Assembly: GCA_002331625.1 (NCBI GenBank)
Contig: DCZN01000080.1
Location: 50,813 to 57,822, forward strand
Direction of reading: 5' to 3'
Origin: Nitrospira sp. UBA2083
Lineage (GTDB): Bacteria; Nitrospirota; Nitrospiria; Nitrospirales; Nitrospiraceae
DNA: 7,010 nt
In this document: piece by piece, positions 1-4,997 of the stretch
How positions within the stretch are numbered: the first letter of the stretch is position 1
How the letters are laid out: each line of letters begins with the position of its first letter
The notes under the pieces: model-generated
What the model was told of the DNA's origin: nothing
The model's database searches: none
What the model saw: only the letters and a program-made list of their open reading frames with translations
Made by a program: the position numbers and the translations under genes

Positions 1-1143
1 GCGATCCGCTACAACAAGGGGACGCCAGGGACGATGGAAGTCGACCTGGAGCGCAAAATGGTGCTGGGAAATGAAAGCGGGAAGATGTATGTGCTCGAAG
101 GCGAAAAGACCAAAGTCGCGTCGGGCAACCTTGAGCCAAGCCCATTGACGCTCCACGTGAACGTCGGGGATTGCATCAGGGTCAATCTGAAGAATGAGAT
201 GGCCAAGGACCGAGCCGGGTTCCACGTGGATAATCTCGCGTATGACCCGAAGGAGTCCATGGGTATTAATGCGGGCAACAATCCCGGCGATCAGACGGTC
301 GCGCCGGGGCAGAGTAAGACCTATACGTTCTATGCCCATCCGGAGTTCGGGGAGAACTCGGCTCTGATTCAGGACTGGGGGAACGTGATCGAGAATCCGC
401 GGAACGGACTCTTTGGTGCCGTCATCATCGGTCCGAAGGGATCGCAGTATCGGGATCCGGTGACCGGCGAGGATTTGGCCCAGAAGAGCTCGTGGAGGGC
501 GGATGTGATCGTCGATCGGACTGTGTCAGGAAACGAAAAGCGACAGAACTACCGCTCCTTCGCACTCCTGTTCCAGGACGAGGACAATATCATCGGGACC
601 AGCTTCATGCCGTACATCCAAAAGGTGGCCGGCGTGACGGCGGTGAACTATCGGTCGGAGCCGACCGATTACCGCACCGAGAAGGGCTGTGCCTACAGTG
701 AAGTGTTAGCCTGTGTGAAGACGGGTGACCAGCCGGTGACGCCGACTATTGCGGCGCACGTCGGAGATCAGGTCGTGATTCATGTGCTGGGCGCATTCAG
801 TGAACAGGTACAGCTGTTCAGCGTCTCCGGCCATGAGTGGAAACACGAGCCGTACATCAGCGGGGCAGACCTCGTGAGCACCATGGAGTTTGGTGGATCC
901 GAAGTCTTCAATGCCTGGCTGCATGGCGGAGCCGGTGGGCCCAACGGGATTCCCGGCGACTATCTCTGGCTGAACCAGCGTCCGGGCTATCTCGATGCCG
1001 GACATTGGGGAATGCTGAAGGTTCTGGACCGAGACAGTCGAGCGATCCTTCCGCTGAGCGGCAAAGCCCCGGCTACACAACATGCCGAGGGTAAGTCCTC
1101 AGCAAAATCTCTCCCGGTGTCTACGAAGGCGAAGGCCAAGTAG
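1..1143 (+). CDS. Multicopper oxidase / ceruloplasmin-like cupredoxin-repeat protein, C-terminal part (5' end outside window)
   Basis: The frame is open from base 1, so the first ATG at 34 is internal and the 380 residues seen are a C-terminal fragment. Two cupredoxin-type repeats are visible. The first (about residues 45-135) has LTLHVNVGDCIRVNLKN, then FHVDNLAYDP (His75), then YAHPEFGENSALIQDWGN and GLFGAVIIGPKG. The last block resembles the GLIGPLII end of ceruloplasmin and hephaestin domains. The second (about 240-342) has IAAHVGDQVVIHVLG, SGHEWKHEPY (His278, His282), AWLHGG (His308) and GHWGMLKVLD (His335, Met338). The canonical HCHxxxH ligand string of an active C-terminal domain is absent: GDYLWLNQRPG stands in its place and no Cys is there. 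Copper sites, if any, must therefore lie mainly in the missing N-terminal part. Cys230 and Cys238 could form a disulfide. The protein ends in a Lys/Ser/Ala-rich tail. It is probably periplasmic. Family assignment is fairly sure; activity is unknown. Confidence 0.8.
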   Translation, partial: AIRYNKGTPGTMEVDLERKMVLGNESGKMYVLEGEKTKVASGNLEPSPLTLHVNVGDCIRVNLKNEMAKDRAGFHVDNLAYDPKESMGINAGNNPGDQTVAPGQSKTYTFYAHPEFGENSALIQDWGNVIENPRNGLFGAVIIGPKGSQYRDPVTGEDLAQKSSWRADVIVDRTVSGNEKRQNYRSFALLFQDEDNIIGTSFMPYIQKVAGVTAVNYRSEPTDYRTEKGCAYSEVLACVKTGDQPVTPTIAAHVGDQVVIHVLGAFSEQVQLFSVSGHEWKHEPYISGADLVSTMEFGGSEVFNAWLHGGAGGPNGIPGDYLWLNQRPGYLDAGHWGMLKVLDRDSRAILPLSGKAPATQHAEGKSSAKSLPVSTKAKAK

Positions 1144-1169
1144 AAGACCGACGTGGAGACGTAACAGGC

Positions 1170-1212
1170 GGGGGAATCCGGCTCGTGAGAGCCGGTTCCC
1201 CCCGTTCATTTT
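1170..1212 (+). terminator. Rho-independent terminator after the multicopper oxidase-like gene
   Basis: The left arm 1170-1184 (GGGGGAA, bulged T1177, CCGGCTC) pairs with the right arm 1189-1202 (GAGCCGG, TTCCCCC) around the loop GTGA. This gives 14 base pairs with a single bulge. A modest T-rich run (GTTCATTTT) follows. It begins 26 bases after the stop codon, so it most likely separates this gene from the downstream two-gene unit. Confidence 0.8.
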
Positions 1213-1265
1213 CTGCCAGCAAACGTATCTTGAACCTCAGTCGAGCCATACGATAGAAAGATTCT

Positions 1266-1877
1266 ATGGAATTGCATGTTGTGCGCCCATTCGTCGGTCT
1301 GCTGATAACCTGGTTGGTAGCGATGTCCCTTGGTAGTCTTCCGAATTCGGCGGAGGCACTTGATTTTTCCGGTGATCGGATCGTCAAGCGAGGGAAGTCC
1401 GTGGTGATGGCGCATGTCAACGCCAAGGACGACCGCTGGCGATTTGAGTTTCCCATCCCTCAGCGAGGGGCCAGCGTGATCATTGTCCGAGTGGATCGTG
1501 GCACGGCCTGGTTGATCTTCTCTAAACGGCGACTCTATCTGGAAGAGCCGATCGCCAATGATCATCGGTTAGAGGTGAGCGAAAAGATGCGAGGCGAAAT
1601 CTCGCGCGAGTTTGTGGGAGACGAAATGCTCAACGGGTATCCGACGGAGCTGTTCGAGGTCACAGTTGCAGAAGAAGGGGAAACTCGGCAATACTATCGG
1701 TGGGTGACTAAGGTTCAGCGGTTTCCAATGAAGACTGTGAGCAAGCAGGGGGACTGGTCGGAGGAGTTTCGCCGGTTGGTCTTTACCGAACAGTCTCGAT
1801 TCTTGTTTGAGCTGCCACAGAGATTGGATCCAGCCAATCCACCCGCAAACATGCAACCGACATCGAACAATCAGTGA
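1266..1877 (+). CDS. Secreted DUF4412/LolA-like protein of unknown function
   Basis: The 203-residue protein starts with a clear signal peptide: Arg7, hydrophobic FVGLLITWLVAMSLG, likely cleavage after SAEA at residue 31. The mature part reads like the DUF4412/LolA-type half-barrel family: a start of the form DFSGDRIVKRG, a basic strand DRWRFEF (about 58-64), a VIIVRVDRGTAWLIF strand pair, a YLEEPI strand, then LNGYPTELFEV, an aromatic YYRWV strand and a C-terminal RFLFELPQ. Such folds bind lipids or act as periplasmic scaffolds, but the biochemical role of DUF4412 proteins is generally unknown. There is no lipobox. The ATG at 1266 has only a weak AGAAAG upstream. The stop lies 16 bases before the cupredoxin start, so the two are almost certainly co-transcribed. 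A LolA-like lipoprotein carrier is possible but not shown. Confidence 0.7.
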   Translation: MELHVVRPFVGLLITWLVAMSLGSLPNSAEALDFSGDRIVKRGKSVVMAHVNAKDDRWRFEFPIPQRGASVIIVRVDRGTAWLIFSKRRLYLEEPIANDHRLEVSEKMRGEISREFVGDEMLNGYPTELFEVTVAEEGETRQYYRWVTKVQRFPMKTVSKQGDWSEEFRRLVFTEQSRFLFELPQRLDPANPPANMQPTSNNQ

Positions 1878-1880
1878 TGC

Positions 1881-1887
1881 AGGAGGG
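1881..1887 (+). promoter_or_regulatory. Strong ribosome binding site that fixes the cupredoxin start
   Basis: AGGAGGG lies six bases before the ATG at 1894. It overrides an earlier in-frame ATG at 1807, which lies inside the preceding gene and has no such site. Starting at 1894 also gives a proper signal peptide. Confidence 0.85.
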
Positions 1888-1893
1888 ATCGCA

Positions 1894-2667
1894 ATGAAAC
1901 AGATCATCTTAGCGGGGCTCGGTCTCGCAATATGTGCGCACATGCTTATGGGGGGCGGTCTCCCGACCGATGCCGAGGCGTACGAGTCCGGACCCGTGAC
2001 CAACGGGGCGACGGTGCAGGGAAAGGTGACGTTCTCGGGCACCGTGCCGGATCCGAAAGTGTTCGAACTGCGTCGCTATTACGACCGTGAGTATTGCGCG
2101 GCGCTCTCAGATGGAAAAGGACATCGGCTGCTCAAAGAAGTCAACGTTGGGCCGGAGGGCGGGCTCAAGGATGTGGTGGTGGTCATCGAGGGAATCGAGA
2201 AAGGCAAGCCCTTTGCGTTTACCGATGCTGAAGTGGAAGCCAGCCTGTGTCAGTTCCTGCCGTTCGTCACCGTGGTCAGCGACAAGCGCAAGGTCACGGT
2301 GTTTAATCGGGATCCGGTGTCTCACGACATACAAGGGTATGCGTACGACCAGTCAGGAGTGGATATCGTCCTTCATCGGCCGGCGCTGCATGTGAGTGGG
2401 ACGACCGATGTCGTGCAGCTCGTCAAAGGGCGGAAAGTCTTCACCATGCAGTGCGGCATGCATCCCTACATGCAGAATTGGGGCTATGCCATCGATAATC
2501 CGTATTATGCCGTGACGAATCTCAACGGATCCTTTGGCATCAGTGATCTCCCAGCCGGCACCTACCGGATCAAGGCGTGGCATCCTATTCTTGGAGCGCA
2601 AGAGCGAGAGCTGACCGTGAAACCCAACGAGACCGTCTCACTCGATCTGTCGTTCGGAGCTAAGTGA
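1894..2667 (+). CDS. Secreted cupredoxin with C-terminal carboxypeptidase-regulatory-like (Ig-type) domain
   Basis: The product has 257 residues. The signal peptide covers about 1-29 (MKQIILAGLGLAIC..., cleavage after DAEA). An N-terminal strand block GATVQGKVTFSG leads into a cupredoxin-like core: CQFLPFVTVV (Cys119), a strand KVTVFNRDPVSHDIQ with His144, and CGMHPYM with Cys187, His190 and Met193. His144, Cys187, His190 and Met193 match a type-1 copper ligand set. The C-x2-H-x2-M spacing is that of amicyanin (CTPHPFM) rather than plastocyanin. The end, GSFGISDLPAGTYRIKAWHP and TVKPNETVSLDLSF, is typical of carboxypeptidase regulatory-like beta domains. Role by inference: a periplasmic electron carrier or copper-binding protein. 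It is the second gene of a unit with the DUF4412-like gene. Cys68 and Cys119 might pair. The fold is well supported; partner and function are not known. Confidence 0.85.
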   Translation: MKQIILAGLGLAICAHMLMGGGLPTDAEAYESGPVTNGATVQGKVTFSGTVPDPKVFELRRYYDREYCAALSDGKGHRLLKEVNVGPEGGLKDVVVVIEGIEKGKPFAFTDAEVEASLCQFLPFVTVVSDKRKVTVFNRDPVSHDIQGYAYDQSGVDIVLHRPALHVSGTTDVVQLVKGRKVFTMQCGMHPYMQNWGYAIDNPYYAVTNLNGSFGISDLPAGTYRIKAWHPILGAQERELTVKPNETVSLDLSFGAK

Positions 2668-2692
2668 AGAGGCACGCGCTCGTGTCTACCGG

Positions 2693-2732
2693 GTACCGTT
2701 CACCGTGGGGCAGCCGGTGACGGTTCCGTTTT
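2693..2732 (+). terminator. Probable terminator of the cupredoxin unit, inside the convergent gene's 3' end
   Basis: ACCGT (2695-2699), a bulged T2700 and CACCG (2701-2705) pair with CGGTG ACGGT (2715-2724), giving ten base pairs with one bulge. Two further G-C pairs can form beyond a T-T mismatch. GTTTTG follows. There is no T run on the minus-strand side, so it should act on the plus strand. The hairpin covers the stop codon and last codons of the opposing gene. Confidence 0.45.
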
Positions 2733-3347
2733 GGGGATGAGCGGACTGACGGCATTCTGATCTCGCCCAGGCTGGTAGGTCTCCAGCATGGTCGTGATCA
2801 TCGACATCAGCCGCGCTTCGTCCGCGAGCGGGACCTTCACCCGGATGCCGCGTCCTTCGTTGCGGCCGAGGGAGAAGATGTGGTGTTCCACCACCTCGCC
2901 CTGCTTGCTGTCGGTGTACGTGAACGTCAAGTGTCTCGCCGGAAATCCGGCGAGCGATCGTTCCTGATCCTTCCGCCACTTCACGGGAACTTTTTTCCTG
3001 TCATACAGGTCGGTGATAATCCGTCGATGGGCATCGGCGAATTCCTTGAGCGTCTGGCGTCCGTCTTGGCTGGTGCCGCTGACCACGTTCATATGGCCGG
3101 ACAAGGCCACGAGGCTTTGTTCGGTCGGCGGATACAGTGTCACGCCGATTCCGTCCGGTAACGGATTCCCGAGACGCCAGTCAGCGGGATAGCGAACGGA
3201 AAAACCAAAGCGGGCGTTGGTATAGAGTTTCCCCCCGGCGTCATCGGTCGTGTCGGTCGCGGTGCCGAGAGCCGGCTGAACGTTTGGGCCAAGACTCACC
3301 GTTGCGAGAGTCAGTACGAGAGGCCCCAGGATCATCAAATGTTTCAT
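2700..3347 (-). CDS. Secreted PsbP/DcrB-like protein of unknown function
   Basis: The start at 3347 gives 215 residues with a clean signal peptide (MKHLMILGPLVLTLATVSLG, cleavage near residue 30). An earlier in-frame ATG at 3410 lies within the SUMF1-like gene and would bury the signal peptide behind 21 charged residues. The motif NARFGFSVRYPADWRLG (about 44-60), followed by alternating strands, VALSGHMNVV, a helix TLKEFADAHRRII, then FPARHLTFTY and a final helix DEARLMSMITTMLETY, is the pattern of PsbP/DcrB/DUF1795-type alpha-beta sandwich proteins. In bacteria these are mostly periplasmic proteins or lipoproteins without a known reaction. No catalytic residues or lipobox are seen. The gene follows the SUMF1-like gene after 28 bases, so the two form one transcript. 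The proline-rich tail (PKTEPSPAAPR) is probably disordered. Confidence 0.75.
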   Translation of the reverse strand: MKHLMILGPLVLTLATVSLGPNVQPALGTATDTTDDAGGKLYTNARFGFSVRYPADWRLGNPLPDGIGVTLYPPTEQSLVALSGHMNVVSGTSQDGRQTLKEFADAHRRIITDLYDRKKVPVKWRKDQERSLAGFPARHLTFTYTDSKQGEVVEHHIFSLGRNEGRGIRVKVPLADEARLMSMITTMLETYQPGRDQNAVSPLIPKTEPSPAAPR

Positions 3348-3359
3348 CAGACAGCTACG

Positions 3360-3367
3360 CTCCTCCC
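3360..3367 (-). promoter_or_regulatory. Ribosome binding site supporting the start at 3347
   Basis: Read on the minus strand this is GGGAGGAG, lying 12 bases before the ATG at 3347-3345. That spacing is long but usable. It is the only strong purine-rich site here, and it favours this start over the upstream in-frame ATG at 3410. Confidence 0.6.
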
Positions 3368-3375
3368 TTATCGGA

Positions 3376-4263
3376 TCATCGCGCACAGCGAAACCCGACG
3401 GTTGCGGCACGTTGTTCGGGTGATGCTCCGCTTCGTGTGGCAGTTCTCAGCAACACGGGTGCGCTCTTCCACGATCCGCCTCGCACCACCTTGTAGCGGC
3501 CGCGAGCGACGCCGCGCGGATTGCGGTCCGGCATGGTGACATAGTAATCGATCCCAAACCAATCGGCGACCCACTCGGCGGCATTTCCGGCCATGTGCCG
3601 TAGACCGTATGGACTTTGCCCTTTGTCTCCGCTGTCGACTGAAGCCACGATGGGAATCTCGTGAACATGATATTGCCCGAACATGGCCAGTCCCGGTGTG
3701 GGAGGCTTCTGTCCCCAGGGAAACAGGTAACCCTTCTCTCCCCGGGCAGCCTTCTCCCACTCGGCCTCAGTCGGGAGACGCTTACCGTGGGAACGACAAA
3801 AGTCCGTGGCCTCGGCCCAGGTGACGTACAAAGCTGGCCAATGGGCGAGAGTATCCGGCGGCACGGCATGGACGCTCATCATGTGGTCGATCAGTTTGTG
3901 GATCTCTCTCGGGAGAGAACGGTGCTGTCGGTTCAACCACCGTAGAAACTCTCCAAGGCTGACCTCCTGTTGATCGATCTCGAACTGATCGAGCCATACA
4001 CGGCGCTGCGGTTGCTCAGTGTCGTCGTAGGGGTACTCAAGGCTAAAAGACGCCTGGGCGGTTCTGCCAGTTCCCATCAAAAACAATCCCTCGGCGACGG
4101 TGACCATGGGAGAGCTCTCCGCGAGTGCAGCGATGCGTTCATAACGTGAGTTCTCCTCTGCCCTTCCGTCCATCGGGTTCAACAGGAATGCCGTGAGGGC
4201 CAAAATTGCGAGAAGGCTGACCGCGGCGGCATCATATCCCATGGTTTGCTGTACCGAGAACAT
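3376..4263 (-). CDS. Formylglycine-generating-enzyme (SUMF1) family protein without the catalytic cysteine pair, exported or membrane-anchored
   Basis: The protein is 295 residues. A hydrophobic N-terminal segment (about 12-30) then AEENSR suggests export or an anchor. The SUMF1/FGE-sulfatase domain is complete in order: GLFLMGTG (59-66), RRVWLDQFEIDQQEVSLGEF (87-106), a VTWAEATDFC block, KRLPTEAEWEKAARG (161-175), FPWG (181-184), YGLRHMAGNAAEWVADWF (219-236), VVRGGSW (259-265) and VGFRCAR at the end. True FGE carries two catalytic cysteines soon after the RGGS motif (human GGSYMC, then Cys five residues on). Here these positions are Ser267 and Leu272, so formylglycine formation is unlikely. 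Non-catalytic relatives often serve as structural or binding proteins. The start may be 4263 or 4242 (Met8); neither has a good ribosome site. It is the first gene of the unit with the PsbP-like gene. The domain call is very secure. Confidence 0.88.
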   Translation of the reverse strand: MFSVQQTMGYDAAAVSLLAILALTAFLLNPMDGRAEENSRYERIAALAESSPMVTVAEGLFLMGTGRTAQASFSLEYPYDDTEQPQRRVWLDQFEIDQQEVSLGEFLRWLNRQHRSLPREIHKLIDHMMSVHAVPPDTLAHWPALYVTWAEATDFCRSHGKRLPTEAEWEKAARGEKGYLFPWGQKPPTPGLAMFGQYHVHEIPIVASVDSGDKGQSPYGLRHMAGNAAEWVADWFGIDYYVTMPDRNPRGVARGRYKVVRGGSWKSAPVLLRTATRSGASPEQRAATVGFRCAR

Positions 4264-4315
4264 CGGCCAAGAGTCAATGGGGAATGAAAGCCTGCGGAAT
4301 GCCCAAAGTTAAAGA

Positions 4316-4414
4316 CTGTCAGCAATCAGCCGACAGCCAGTCAGGATATCCCGCGACCTGATGGCTGTGAGCTGACCGCTGGCGACTGAGCGATGGTAGC
4401 TGAAAGCCGACAGC
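4316..4414. repeat. Imperfect intergenic repeat cluster with a bulged hairpin
   Basis: The divergent gap between the SUMF1-like and CopD-like genes is rich in related short words (CAGC, GCTGA, GACAGC, GATGG). AGCCGACAGC occurs twice in the same direction, at 4328-4337 and 4405-4414. ACAGCCA, bulged G4340 and TCAGG (4333-4345) pair with CCTGATGGCTGT (4357-4368), giving 12 base pairs around an 11-base loop. No T run follows, so it is not an obvious terminator. This could be a REP-like dispersed element or a remnant of one. Only one locus is visible, so genome-wide copy number is unknown. It occupies the space where both divergent promoters should be. Confidence 0.5.
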
Positions 4415-4424
4415 AGACTCGATT

Positions 4425-4913
4425 ATGATAGGGCTCATGTATTCCACTCTGGTTATTCTGCACATTCTTGCCGCCGTGAGTTGGATTGGTGGCATGATCT
4501 TTCTCTCCCTGGTCTTGGCGCCGTTGGTCAGGGATCGCAAGGCGGCGCCGGAGTTCATGGCGCTGTTTCGTTCTGCGGCGCTCCGCTTTCGCCCCATTGT
4601 CTGGGTGGCCATGGCCGTCCTCTTGATGACCGGTCCAATGTTGCTGTCTCTGCGAGGCGTCGCTGTGGCAACTCCTTCCTCATGGCCTCGAATTGTCATG
4701 GTGAAGCTGACGTTGGTCACCCTGTTGCTGTTCCTCACCTTGCTGCACGATCTGGTTCTCGGTCCTCAGGTCAGCCGAGTCAGTGCGATCCCAGTCTCTC
4801 AACGAACGGCAAGCGAGCAGGTTGTGTTCAAGACCGCGCGCTGGCTGCCGCGACTATCGCTGGTCATCGCTCTGGCTGTGATTGTTGTGGCGACGATGCT
4901 GGCTCGCTCGTAG
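4425..4913 (+). CDS. Four-helix inner-membrane protein, CopD/DUF4149-like
   Basis: The protein has 162 residues and four predicted membrane helices at about 4-34, 55-78, 90-113 and 140-161. The first helix carries HILAAVSWIGGMIF followed by LAPLV, the signature seen in CopD (copper resistance D), DUF4149 and related small membrane families. His13, and His108 in TLLHDLVLGP, are candidate metal or heme ligands. Full CopD proteins have eight helices, so this is a half-size single-domain form. Copper transport is suggested only by family and by the copper-protein neighbours. The start is uncertain: ATG 4425 and ATG 4437 (Met5) are both in frame, and AGGG at 4430-4433 is very close to the second. 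A TonB receptor gene follows after 84 bases and may be co-transcribed. Heme-binding HemJ-type function is an alternative but looks less likely. Confidence 0.7.
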   Translation: MIGLMYSTLVILHILAAVSWIGGMIFLSLVLAPLVRDRKAAPEFMALFRSAALRFRPIVWVAMAVLLMTGPMLLSLRGVAVATPSSWPRIVMVKLTLVTLLLFLTLLHDLVLGPQVSRVSAIPVSQRTASEQVVFKTARWLPRLSLVIALAVIVVATMLARS

Positions 4914-4997
4914 GTGGACCGTTCACATTCATCATAGAGAGCCTCTGCCGCATGCGCGTTTAACCAGCGTCATCCATCTGCCGTTCTCCACTGAAGA

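Noticed and set aside
1230..1259. TTGAAC with TAGAAA as a promoter for the DUF4412-like gene
   Set aside because: Each box matches only four of six consensus bases at 18-base spacing and would start transcription at the ATG; too weak to annotate.
1569..2042. 157-codon minus-strand open frame across the DUF4412-like and cupredoxin genes
   Set aside because: It is antisense to two well supported secreted-protein genes, shows no recognisable motif and spans the gene junction with its strong plus-strand ribosome site.
2672..2686. GCACG / CGTGT hairpin between the convergent stops as a terminator
   Set aside because: It has only five pairs including a G-T and no T run on either strand.
3447..3869. 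Long open frame of 140 codons on the minus strand overlapping the SUMF1-like gene in another frame
   Set aside because: It lies wholly inside a gene with an unmistakable domain, has no ribosome site and an Arg/Pro/Ser-rich composition typical of shadow frames in GC-rich DNA.
4424..4429. TATGAT as a -10 box, which would make the CopD-like gene leaderless from ATG 4437
   Set aside because: No acceptable -35 element is found 16-18 bases upstream (TGAAAG region), and the word overlaps the other candidate start, so it may be chance.
4481..4963. 160-codon plus-strand frame overlapping the CopD-like gene
   Set aside because: It is an offset frame of the four-helix membrane protein. Its translation has no membrane helices or known motif, whereas the real frame has clear family signatures.
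4914..4997. Promoter or terminator between the CopD-like and receptor genes (TTCACA at 4922-4927 as a -35)
   Set aside because: No -10-like hexamer is seen at proper spacing and no stable stem with a T run is visible.
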